A stretch of 20,173 bases of DNA, from IMG/VR virus record IMGVR_UViG_3300044732_001134, positions 1 through 20,173 of that record; one strand, 5' to 3'. This document shows, in pieces, positions 1-6,111 of the stretch. This DNA is from a virus. The notes under the pieces were generated by a model. That model was not told the DNA's origin. It saw only the letters and a program-made list of their open reading frames with translations, and did no database searches. The first letter of the stretch is position 1; every line of letters begins with the position of its first letter. The position numbers and the translations under genes were made by a program.

Positions 1-171
1 GGCAACTCCTACACCTGCCGGCCCTGGCGGACCTGCGGGCCCTTCTGGTCCAGGCGTACCTGGGCCGCCGTTTACCACACTGTTTATAAACAAGTCACGG
101 TCATCAATTGTTGGAGGAAGCGGCAAGTACGGTGGCATACTCCAGCCAAATGGCATTGTTTGATATTGCAT
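1..171 (-). CDS. Collagen-like phage protein, N-terminal part (cut by window edge)
   Basis: The first 57 codons of a gene that runs off the left edge. After a Pro/aromatic-rich start and a short segment with DDRDLF, residues 35-57 form an uninterrupted Gly-X-Y run (GGP-GTP-GPE-GPA-GPP-GPA-GVG). This is the hallmark of collagen-like triple helices, which in phages are usually found in tail fibres or other virion appendages. The ATG at 171 is chosen because AAGGA lies 6 bases upstream (178-182). The gene sits just downstream of a terminator, so it is either read through from the gene at 227-1141 or has a weak promoter I cannot see. The GC-rich repeat stands out from its surroundings. A structural role is inferred from the family; what follows the repeat is unknown. 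Confidence 0.75.
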   Translation of the reverse strand, partial: MQYQTMPFGWSMPPYLPLPPTIDDRDLFINSVVNGGPGTPGPEGPAGPPGPAGVGVA

Positions 172-184
172 GTTAGTTCCTTAA

Positions 185-219
185 CAAAAAAGCCCCCACG
201 GCTTGTGGCTGCGGGGGCT
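185..219 (-). terminator. Rho-independent terminator after the gene at 227-1141
   Basis: On the minus strand a 9-bp stem (AGCCCCCGC with GTGGGGGCT, one G-U pair) has an 11-base loop and is followed directly by a run of T. It lies 8 bases past the stop codon of the 227-1141 gene and just before the collagen-like gene, so it likely limits expression of the latter. Confidence 0.88.
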
Positions 220-226
220 AGCAATA

Positions 227-1141
227 TTAACGAATGTTAGTATTTGTGTTGCTTGGGTTAGCAGTTTGTGTTCCGCTTCCAACGTTGATTGCAGCATTTT
301 CGCTGCGAATGCTCTGACCTAAGCTCCAGATCAAGTTGGCCAATTGGCCATACTGAGCTTGAGTTTGTTGCTGTTGTTGCATCTGGTTGATGTTGTTGGT
401 TGTTGTAACCTCAACACCACGTGCAGCAGCGCCACTAAACTCACGGCTACGTAGCTCAATAATAGCTGCATTAGCATCAGCTAGTTGACGCTGTAGGTTT
501 AATTCGTATTGCTGAGTAATCAGTGCACGAGTCTTTTCACCGTCAGCACTAATATCTTTGCTTAGTTCATAGCGATTTTCCATTACGTTCTGGTTAATCG
601 CTGCTTGACCTTGCATTAGTGCAACTGCATTTTGATTAACTACGTCTTTTACGTTGTCAATACGTAGAGACAATCCCTGAGTAACTGCATTTAGTGCTGC
701 GTTAATACCAATAGTTTGGTTAGCTTGTGAGGCTTCCATTGCTGCTGTTGATACAGCTACTGCCTTGTCAACTTGACCAATACTTTGCATTAAGCTCATA
801 TTAGCCATGTCTTGTTCTGGTGGATTACGTAGTGTAGCGCCTAGGGCTGCACCACTACCGTCTCCACCTAGTAAGTTACCGTTGTTGCGTAGTAGGCTTC
901 CTAGGATAAGACCGCCGATTAAACCGCCTCCGCCGAAACCACCATCATTGCTACCGCCCATACCCATAATCATACCGGGTGTCATTACTTCTGCCATTTT
1001 AGGCTCCTTTAAAGTTTCTTTTGCTTGATATACTAGTTGCTTGTAATATTGGTCAGCAAAACTAGCCTGTTTTTTAAGCGCTTCCATAGCTTCCTCGGTT
1101 GCAGCCGGGGAAACAGGTACGCCAGTTGTGTTATCATCCAT
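227..1141 (-). CDS. Gly-rich/Gln-rich protein of unknown function, possibly structural
   Basis: A 304-residue protein I do not recognise. Residues 1-48 are polar and probably helical. Residues 60-100 are very Gly-rich with a hydrophobic core (LIGGLILGSLL), suggesting a glycine-zipper or membrane/capsid-interacting segment. Residues 110-240 are Ala/Gln/Asn-rich and look like a long helical or coiled-coil region. Then come a Gln run (QQQQQ near 256) and a Ser/Asn/Thr tail. Low complexity, length and the collagen-like neighbour suggest a virion component, but this is inference. It has its own promoter (1220-1248) and terminator (185-219), so it is a single-gene unit. The start is uncertain: the ATG at 1141 has no good ribosome site, while an in-frame ATG at 997 (codon 49) follows a near-perfect AAGGAG. 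Confidence 0.8.
   Translation of the reverse strand: MDDNTTGVPVSPAATEEAMEALKKQASFADQYYKQLVYQAKETLKEPKMAEVMTPGMIMGMGGSNDGGFGGGGLIGGLILGSLLRNNGNLLGGDGSGAALGATLRNPPEQDMANMSLMQSIGQVDKAVAVSTAAMEASQANQTIGINAALNAVTQGLSLRIDNVKDVVNQNAVALMQGQAAINQNVMENRYELSKDISADGEKTRALITQQYELNLQRQLADANAAIIELRSREFSGAAARGVEVTTTNNINQMQQQQQTQAQYGQLANLIWSLGQSIRSENAAINVGSGTQTANPSNTNTNIR
1004..1008 (-). promoter_or_regulatory. Strong internal Shine-Dalgarno before an in-frame ATG
   Basis: AGGAG (extended AAAGGAG) lies 6 bases before an in-frame ATG at 997 inside the 227-1141 gene. It is a better ribosome site than the one at the longest start and may define either the true start or a shorter second product of 256 residues. 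Confidence 0.55.
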
Positions 1142-1172
1142 ATAAATAAATTTCTGTGTTGTGGATAGATAT

Positions 1173-1213
1173 GATACTGCGTATCACTGCGCAGTTCCTA
1201 AAATTTAAGAACT
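1173..1213 (-). repeat. Three consecutive palindromes in a 5' leader
   Basis: Between the promoter at 1220-1248 and the ATG at 1141 three dyads follow each other: GATAC-TGC-GTATC (1173-1185), ACTGCGCAGT (1186-1195, perfect) and a 21-base near-perfect palindrome (1193-1213, arms AGTTC/GAACT plus inner A/T pairs). They begin at about the predicted transcription start, so they could fold in the mRNA leader or bind a protein. Function unknown. Confidence 0.6.
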
Positions 1214-1219
1214 GATATA

Positions 1220-1248
1220 ATTATACAACAAAATGGTATGTAGTGCAA
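1220..1248 (-). promoter_or_regulatory. Sigma70-type promoter for the gene at 227-1141
   Basis: TTGCAC (1243-1248), a 17-base spacer and TATAAT (1220-1225) read on the minus strand. The start of transcription would be near 1213, giving a leader of about 70 bases. The -10 region is itself a palindrome (TATAATTATA), but no good -35 exists for the plus strand. Confidence 0.8.
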
Positions 1249-1350
1249 CACAACTTTTAGGGTTCCAGGAGCAAAAATGCACGGTAATAAGAAATTATGC
1301 AGGATATTTTTGGGCAAGTGCACTGGCGCACCCTACAAAAATTTGACGAC

Positions 1351-1390
1351 AAAAAAGCCCCCGAATCTTCTGATGCGGGGGCTTTTTCTT
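1351..1390 (-). terminator. Strong, symmetrical terminator after the gene at 1398-1568
   Basis: A perfect 12-bp stem (AAAAAGCCCCCG, 1352-1363, with CGGGGGCTTTTT, 1376-1387) and a 12-base loop, flanked by A and T runs on both sides, so it could work in both directions. It starts 8 bases after the stop of the small gene at 1398-1568 and would end the transcript coming from the endonuclease and reductase genes. Confidence 0.92.
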
Positions 1391-1397
1391 TGCCTAT

Positions 1398-1568
1398 TTA
1401 TTCGGCTGCTGGCTGTGGTGCTGGTTGTGGCAACTGGGCTTCTGCTTGTGCGCGAACTTTTTGAGATAGCGGATTGCAGATTTTAGCAGGCAGTTCTTGC
1501 AGTCCGGCTAGGATAGCATTAACTTCGTCAACAGACAGGTCAGAAAGGTTGATTTTAATATCGTTCAT
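1398..1568 (-). CDS. Small conserved-looking phage protein (56 residues)
   Basis: An open frame of 56 codons. Its N-terminal half (KINLSDLSVDEVNAILAGLQ, then ELPAKI) has the look of a small protein often encoded by tailed phages, with a pattern of the type LTVEETN-x-LxALxELP. Its last 15 residues are Gln/Pro/Ala-rich. No function is known to me. The gene ends 8 bases before a strong terminator and begins about 20 bases after the endonuclease stop codon. The ribosome site before the ATG at 1568 is weak. The coding call rests on protein-like composition, a full open frame and a snug fit between endonuclease and terminator. The homing endonuclease may have inserted between this gene and the reductase. 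Confidence 0.72.
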   Translation of the reverse strand: MNDIKINLSDLSVDEVNAILAGLQELPAKICNPLSQKVRAQAEAQLPQPAPQPAAE

Positions 1569-1589
1569 GTTTATGGTTGGTTAGTTGGT

Positions 1590-2282
1590 TTAGGCTAGTT
1601 TCCAGCCTTTATGGGTTTTTCTTACCTTATTTAAGACTCCACATAAGTGGCTCTTATTAAGATCATGCTGTCTAGCAAATTCGCTAAGATTACTTATAGT
1701 GTATGCAGTGTTATTTGGTGATAGTATAATAGGGTACTTTATATTTTTATGTTTAGCGGTATTAATTGACCTATTATGTTTCAGACTAAGTAAACATTCA
1801 TAGTCTTCTGAGTATAGTGAAGCTAACCATTTATGTGATTTACCTTTTGATATATCGCGAATAGTAGAAATTTCTACTCCAGTAGTTTTTGCAATATCCT
1901 TAAACGGAATGTCCAGTAAAAGATTTTTAAAAACTGTAAGTATTGTTTCTTTTGAGTACTTGGAATTAGGGTGTGCGTCTCCCTGTAGTCCAGTACCTCC
2001 GCCGCCCGCCTTTGAGTTAATATTAAATCCATTATTAACAGAATTAAAAATCTCAATAGCCTCATTTTCAAGCATATCTAAATTATCTTCTAAAGTACAC
2101 TCTAGTAATACTTCTAAGTAAGGTACACCATATAATAAATAAGCTTGCTGCAATTTAATTGAGGCAATATTATTTGCTAGGTTGTATTTATGTTTAGTCA
2201 ATCTTTCTTCTATTCTCAGAGATTGACCCACATAAACTTTATTAGTTCCATTAAATTTTAGTAAATAAATGCCTATAGTCAT
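1590..2282 (-). CDS. GIY-YIG homing endonuclease, free-standing
   Basis: A 230-residue DNA endonuclease expected to cut an allele lacking the insert and so spread itself. The catalytic module is at the N-terminus: GIY at 4-6, YVG at 17-19, Arg27, His31 and the metal-binding Glu74 in ENEAIEIF, spacing typical of I-TevI-type enzymes. Then a Gly-rich linker (GGGGTG), a helix-turn-helix segment containing HPNSKYS and ISTIRDISKGKSHKW, and a C-terminal DNA-binding motif ending HKGWKLA, as seen in phage homing enzymes. The ATG at 2282 is chosen over an upstream TTG (2300) because it puts GIY at the usual place and AGGA lies 9 bases before it. The gene is visibly more A/T-rich than its neighbours, fitting recent transfer. 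It carries its own promoter and a hairpin over its ribosome site. Confidence 0.93.
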   Translation of the reverse strand: MTIGIYLLKFNGTNKVYVGQSLRIEERLTKHKYNLANNIASIKLQQAYLLYGVPYLEVLLECTLEDNLDMLENEAIEIFNSVNNGFNINSKAGGGGTGLQGDAHPNSKYSKETILTVFKNLLLDIPFKDIAKTTGVEISTIRDISKGKSHKWLASLYSEDYECLLSLKHNRSINTAKHKNIKYPIILSPNNTAYTISNLSEFARQHDLNKSHLCGVLNKVRKTHKGWKLA

Positions 2283-2334
2283 AATATTGTGTCCTAACAA
2301 ATATTTTATATTATACTATTTTGGACACAATATT
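2283..2334 (-). promoter_or_regulatory. Perfect 12-bp inverted repeat covering the endonuclease ribosome site
   Basis: AATATTGTGTCC (minus strand, 2334-2323) pairs perfectly with GGACACAATATT (2294-2283) across a 28-base loop. The second arm includes GGA of the AGGA ribosome site (2292-2295) and ends at the base before the ATG (2282). In RNA read through from the reductase gene the site would be hidden in the stem. RNA started at the internal promoter (start near 2303) would lack the first arm. Confidence 0.78.
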
Positions 2335-2338
2335 TCAA
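2310..2338 (-). promoter_or_regulatory. Promoter inside the hairpin, for the homing endonuclease
   Basis: TTGAAA (2333-2338), 17-base spacer, TATAAT (2310-2315). The -10 lies in the loop of the inverted repeat and the -35 overlaps the outer end of its first arm, so a protein bound to the dyad could also block transcription. Predicted start near 2303, leader about 20 bases. Confidence 0.82.
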
Positions 2339-2356
2339 GTACAAATTTTTACTACG

Positions 2357-4324
2357 TCATTTTATAGGACAGGCTCCCGTGGCGCACTCTGCATCGGTAA
2401 TTTCGTCAAAACTGTTGGTGTTATTTAAGTCTACTGTTAAAAGTGTTTTAACGTACTCGTGGTAAGTTTCTTCTGTTACTACTTCTTGTGGAAGATATAA
2501 GTATCCAAGGTCTTTGGCAGTTTTAGTAGGGTCTGTGCGATAGATAAAACTCACACCCACATAACAATCCCAGTTTAGTAACAACCAGTCAATGATCGCA
2601 GGAATTTCGCCGGGATCATAACTAATAGTTACTGATGTGTTCTGTTGGTTCCAACTAGTTTGCAATAGTTTGTAACGCTCCAACTGTACCACAGCTGATT
2701 CGATATTAACTTCTTTGCCGTCAACTTTATCAAATGGAACTCCATCCCACATTACTGGAAACGTAACAAGAACTCCAGAATCATCAACAGGATGATTAAT
2801 AACACGGTAACCCGCTTGACGTAGTTTTTCAACCACCGGGTCATGTTTGCTAAACTGAACATTGTTGAAAATGTACTTTCCTAGTGGTTTGTGTACTCCT
2901 TCTGGGCAATCCATGATTTTGCTGAGAGTGCCTGAAGGCTTGATACAAGTTACGTTCTTGGGAGCAGGTAAACCCAGTTCTAAACTCATACCCACAGCAG
3001 CCGATGTGGCAGTACGCTTTAAGTATTCATAGTCATAGCTGCCCATGTCAGGACGCATTGCAATACCAGTTAAGCCTACACCGCAAAGTCGTAAGAAATA
3101 GTTGTTAAGGTGCCAAGACTCTTGAAGAATGCCGTCCTGAAGGTTAACACACGTTTGTCGGTAGTTGGCACGAGCTGCCAGTCGTATAGCGTTGTGCAAA
3201 CCGGCAGTGTCGCCTTTGAACTTGGCAATGTCAGTTTCGGTAAGGTTACAGAAAGCCTTATTACCGAGTAAGATTTCAACGCATGGATTGGCTCCCTTAA
3301 ACCACGGAGCGCGTCTGAGTGCTTCAACTTCATTGATAAATCCTGGTTCACTACCACCGGCTTCAGTCATCATCCCAAAGATGCGTTCTAAGTCGGTTTT
3401 TAGTGGTTTCTTTTTAAATACTAAACTGTTGTTTGATTGTGTGCGGTGCTGGTTATTATGCAACCACCAGTCTTTTTTGGCTACTGCGAATTCTTCCCAT
3501 TCTGGCTGGTCATAGTCAAATAAAGCGATCTCGGCACTACGACGACTAGATAGAATAGTACCCAGGTGGTTAACAATATCGAGGATATCCATCCGAGTAA
3601 GTAAACTATCAGCACGGCCGTTGAGGATATTTGCAATAGCCACGTATGCAGTGGATATAGCACTGTCGCCACTTGAAATCCATCCATAGCCTTTTAGTCT
3701 TTCACCTGCTGGTCGTAGTTGCGAAAAGTCGAGTACGAGCGTATCAGCGGAATATTTTCCAGCCAGTAGTTTGCCAATTGACTTTGCCCAGGCTTCTGCA
3801 CTGTCTCCGATTTGAATTGTCCAGGTTTTGGTGTCTGGTTCCCAGTACTCAACGTTGTGCTCATTGCCACCTTTGGCAGTGCGTGTGCTTCTAACCACTC
3901 GAATGTTCTTGATTGGCTTTGAAAATCCATTTAGCGTTCCTACAATTGGTTTAAATCCAACGCCGCAACCTTGTAGCAACAACCATAAGACGTCTACTAC
4001 GTCATAGATTGTTTCAACGTGTGTAAAGCTGCAATTGAACTGAGATGCTTCACGTGTTTTGGCTACGTTAGTGCCGCCAAGCCACAGTGTGCGACCACTC
4101 ATTAGCACTTTGCGATCTAGCATTAGTTGCTCAAGATCATAAAGTTCCGAGTATTCTAGGTCGTTTAAGTCACGACCAACTGCCCGCTCCCACAACCACT
4201 GTTGGTGGTCAATAACACGTGCAACTGTTTCTGCCCATGTTTCAAATTGTTTTCCGTCGTCTGAGGTAGGGCGGTTGTATGTACGACGTGTAATTACTTG
4301 TGCTCGTGTTGATGGTAGGTTCAT
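2357..4324 (-). CDS. rtpR: Adenosylcobalamin-dependent (class II) ribonucleoside-triphosphate reductase
   Basis: A monomeric B12-dependent reductase of 655 residues that turns ribonucleoside triphosphates into deoxy forms, supplying phage DNA synthesis with or without oxygen. Key residues match the spacing in the Lactobacillus leichmannii enzyme: Cys98 (FNCSF) and Cys359 as the redox pair, Cys348 in NPCVE as the thiyl-radical cysteine exactly 11 residues before Cys359, Glu350 two residues after it, and a C-terminal Cys647-x4-Cys652 shuttle pair (ECATGACPIK). Most family members have NPCGE; here Gly is Val. It is somewhat shorter than the about 740-residue reference. The ATG at 4324 has AAGGA about 6 bases upstream. 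The lipoprotein and dUTPase genes lie just upstream in the same transcript, and no terminator separates it from the endonuclease downstream. The electron donor may be the phage glutaredoxin at 8674-8946. Confidence 0.93.
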   Translation of the reverse strand: MNLPSTRAQVITRRTYNRPTSDDGKQFETWAETVARVIDHQQWLWERAVGRDLNDLEYSELYDLEQLMLDRKVLMSGRTLWLGGTNVAKTREASQFNCSFTHVETIYDVVDVLWLLLQGCGVGFKPIVGTLNGFSKPIKNIRVVRSTRTAKGGNEHNVEYWEPDTKTWTIQIGDSAEAWAKSIGKLLAGKYSADTLVLDFSQLRPAGERLKGYGWISSGDSAISTAYVAIANILNGRADSLLTRMDILDIVNHLGTILSSRRSAEIALFDYDQPEWEEFAVAKKDWWLHNNQHRTQSNNSLVFKKKPLKTDLERIFGMMTEAGGSEPGFINEVEALRRAPWFKGANPCVEILLGNKAFCNLTETDIAKFKGDTAGLHNAIRLAARANYRQTCVNLQDGILQESWHLNNYFLRLCGVGLTGIAMRPDMGSYDYEYLKRTATSAAVGMSLELGLPAPKNVTCIKPSGTLSKIMDCPEGVHKPLGKYIFNNVQFSKHDPVVEKLRQAGYRVINHPVDDSGVLVTFPVMWDGVPFDKVDGKEVNIESAVVQLERYKLLQTSWNQQNTSVTISYDPGEIPAIIDWLLLNWDCYVGVSFIYRTDPTKTAKDLGYLYLPQEVVTEETYHEYVKTLLTVDLNNTNSFDEITDAECATGACPIK

Positions 4325-4337
4325 TTATTTCCTTGAT

Positions 4338-4727
4338 TTATTGAGTACAGGGACCTGCTACGAATCCACTCGCATCTGGCTTGCAGGTAGAATCTAATTT
4401 TACACAAGGTCCAACTACAAATCCGTCTGTGCAGTAGTTAATTGTGGGTTGGATAACTGGACTAGGCCCAATTACCACCGTAGGTGTTAGTGTAACCTGT
4501 GGGCCTTTTACCGGACCAATTACAAAAGGCAGTTGAGCTGCTGGACCTGGACCTACTACAGGGATTTCAGGTACTGCAACAGTTCCTGATGGACCTAACA
4601 CAAAAGGTGTGGGCAACTCAGCAATGGCTTTGTCAGACAGCTTTACTGCTTTTGGCAATTCTGGGGTGTTGCCACCGCCACAAGCTGTTAGTGTGGCCAC
4701 TAACAGCATTAATACAAAATGTTTCAT
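4338..4727 (-). CDS. Putative outer-membrane lipoprotein with xVxGP repeats
   Basis: A 129-residue protein with a typical lipoprotein signal peptide: Lys2, a hydrophobic stretch and the lipobox LTAC with Cys16 as the lipidated residue, followed by GGG. There is no Asp at +2, so outer-membrane sorting is expected. The mature part is Pro/Gly/Val-rich and holds six spaced copies of a short motif (FVLGP, PVVGP, FVIGP, VVIGP, FVVGPC, FVAGPC). The last two lie in Cys-bounded modules near the C-terminus that could form disulfides in the periplasm or at the surface. I do not recognise the family. Phage lipoproteins may block superinfection (T5 Llp does so by binding FhuA) or act as outer spanins; neither is shown here. 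Its place between dUTPase and reductase suggests early expression, which favours a role in exclusion over lysis. Confidence 0.78.
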   Translation of the reverse strand: MKHFVLMLLVATLTACGGGNTPELPKAVKLSDKAIAELPTPFVLGPSGTVAVPEIPVVGPGPAAQLPFVIGPVKGPQVTLTPTVVIGPSPVIQPTINYCTDGFVVGPCVKLDSTCKPDASGFVAGPCTQ

Positions 4728-4740
4728 AATATTTTCTCAG

Positions 4741-5214
4741 TTATTGTCCGGTACTACCAAAACCGCCAGTACCGCGTTGTGTGTCATTCCATGCATCACG
4801 GAATGTGGGAAGTTCTACTCGCTGCACTACCAGTTGTGCAATTCGGTCTCCAGCCTCAATCGCATAAGGGTCTTCCGAAATATTTTTTAGCAAAACTTTT
4901 AAATTTCCACGATAGTCAGCATCTATTACGCCAACACTATGTGGGATTGTAATCCCACGTTTCCCTTGCGAGCTCCTGTTATAAATAAAGCCTGCGAACC
5001 CTTGTGGAATTTTGACCGCTACTCCTGTATCCACAAGTTTTTGTTCGCCGGGATAAATTTCATGTGCTTCAAGTGCAAACAAATCTGCACCAGCGTCATT
5101 GGGATGTGCACGTTGTGGTAGTTTTGCGCCTGGCTGTAGTTGGCAGTCAATTGTGGGTTCTGTGATGCAGTTGCTGCTGCTGCTGCCGCTGCTAATATAA
5201 AATTGGTTACTCAT
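4741..5214 (-). CDS. dut: dUTP diphosphatase (dUTPase)
   Basis: Trimeric dUTPase that hydrolyses dUTP to dUMP and diphosphate, keeping uracil out of phage DNA and feeding dTMP synthesis. All five family motifs are present in order in 157 residues: I DAGADL (40-45), II NRSSQGK (79-85), III GVIDADYRGNL (95-105), IV AGDRIAQLVV (121-130), V RGTGGFGSTG (147-156). Asp98 in motif III is the expected catalytic-water residue. The N-terminus carries an extra Ser/Gly stretch (residues 8-14) encoded by AGC-type trinucleotide repeats. The ATG overlaps the exonuclease stop as ATGA, implying translational coupling. T5 also encodes a dUTPase next to its D15 exonuclease. Confidence 0.97.
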   Translation of the reverse strand: MSNQFYISSGSSSSNCITEPTIDCQLQPGAKLPQRAHPNDAGADLFALEAHEIYPGEQKLVDTGVAVKIPQGFAGFIYNRSSQGKRGITIPHSVGVIDADYRGNLKVLLKNISEDPYAIEAGDRIAQLVVQRVELPTFRDAWNDTQRGTGGFGSTGQ

Positions 5215-6056
5215 TGTAGGTAAAGTTCTAAGATTTGGTCGATTTGTTTGATGTTGGGGTCACCAATGGCTTCACGGCAGTGTGTTACCAAGTCCATTAG
5301 CTGGTAGTTAAGCATTAGTGTGTCTTTGCACTTGTTTAGCTCTTGAATATACTTGTACTTGCCTGGTAGTGGAATACTTGCGATAATGTCGTAAGTGCTG
5401 CCATACTCAGCCACAAGTGAAACTGCTCGTTTAGGCCCAATACCAGGGACACCAGCAACATTGTCGCCGCTGTCACCTGTAAGGCACTTAATACTAATGT
5501 AATCTTCAGGATTGAATTCATAGTGGTCATTCCAGTTGTCAAGGGTAACTTCTTTGCGTGTAACGTAACTGAATCGACTGACGCCGGGTTGTACTAGCAA
5601 ATCCCAGTCACGGTCTGAACTGATAAGCCAGATATCGTCTGTGCTAAGCTTAGACTTTTGTGATACAATATAAGCAGCAATGTCGTCGGCTTCTACGCCT
5701 TGAAACTTTAGCACTGGATAGCTGGTTGTGGTTTCGATAGTGGCAATAGTTGCTAAAAAGTCTTCAAAGAACAGTTCAAAAGCTGCACGTTCTGCATCTG
5801 TTTGCTGTTCTTGTTTGTCTTTGCGGTTTTGCTTGTACTCAGGACTAAGTGCTTTGCGATAACTAGAACTACCTTGGTCACATGTAATGATAACGTGCGA
5901 TGCTTTATAAGACTTTTTTAAGCTGTCTACTGTGCGAATATAATCAGTGGCAAAATCTGTGGCTCCACTATGCTTGTAACGAAAAGCTAAGTTTAAGGCA
6001 TCAACAACCAGCAGCGTGTTGTTTGATTCTGTGGCTTTTTTAAATGTAATACTCAT
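5211..6056 (-). CDS. 5'-3' flap exonuclease (T5 D15 type)
   Basis: Structure-specific nuclease that removes 5' flaps and RNA primers during lagging-strand synthesis and repair. The acidic metal-binding set is complete: Asp19 (VVDALNLAFR), Asp60, Glu122/Asp124/Asp125 (VEADD), Asp148/Asp150 (SSDRDWD) and Asp195/Asp198 (GDSGDN). It is followed by the helix-hairpin/H3TH DNA-binding segment VPGIGPKRA (203-211). The helical-arch region has the usual Tyr/Arg/Lys residues (YRKALSPEYKQNRK). At 281 residues it is close to T5 D15 (291). It starts a transcription unit with its own promoter (6083-6111) and overlaps the dUTPase gene by four bases. Confidence 0.95.
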   Translation of the reverse strand: MSITFKKATESNNTLLVVDALNLAFRYKHSGATDFATDYIRTVDSLKKSYKASHVIITCDQGSSSYRKALSPEYKQNRKDKQEQQTDAERAAFELFFEDFLATIATIETTTSYPVLKFQGVEADDIAAYIVSQKSKLSTDDIWLISSDRDWDLLVQPGVSRFSYVTRKEVTLDNWNDHYEFNPEDYISIKCLTGDSGDNVAGVPGIGPKRAVSLVAEYGSTYDIIASIPLPGKYKYIQELNKCKDTLMLNYQLMDLVTHCREAIGDPNIKQIDQILELYLQ

Positions 6057-6082
6057 GGTGTATTCTTTGTGGTTAAGTGTAT

Positions 6083-6111
6083 ATTATACACCAAAAACCA
6101 AAGTATTTCAA
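6083..6111 (-). promoter_or_regulatory. Promoter for the exonuclease-dUTPase-lipoprotein-reductase unit
   Basis: TTGAAA (6106-6111), 17-base spacer, TATAAT (6083-6088). The -35 contains the TGA stop codon (6108-6110) of the upstream nuclease gene. The -10 sits in a dyad, GTGTAT-AAT-ATACAC (6077-6091), which could be an operator. Transcription would start near 6076, about 20 bases before the exonuclease ATG. Confidence 0.85.

Noticed and set aside
1277-1486. Plus-strand open frame with a good AGGAG ribosome site 5 bases before its ATG
   Set aside because: It runs through the strong 1351-1390 hairpin and then antisense to the small minus-strand gene, has no good promoter on its strand (TATAAT at 1216-1221 lacks a -35), and its product has no protein-like pattern. 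It is the only plus-strand frame that tempted me.
2283-2300. TTG start at 2300 for the endonuclease
   Set aside because: It would place the ribosome site AGGA inside the coding region and push the GIY motif away from the N-terminus; the ATG at 2282 fits better.
3165-3515. Plus-strand frame of 116 codons
   Set aside because: It lies entirely opposite the conserved core of the reductase gene, which has every catalytic residue in place; it is a shadow frame.
5166-5192. GCT/AGC trinucleotide repeat at the start of the dUTPase gene
   Set aside because: It encodes a short Ser/Gly stretch in an already variable N-terminus; it may vary in length between strains but does not suggest a function.
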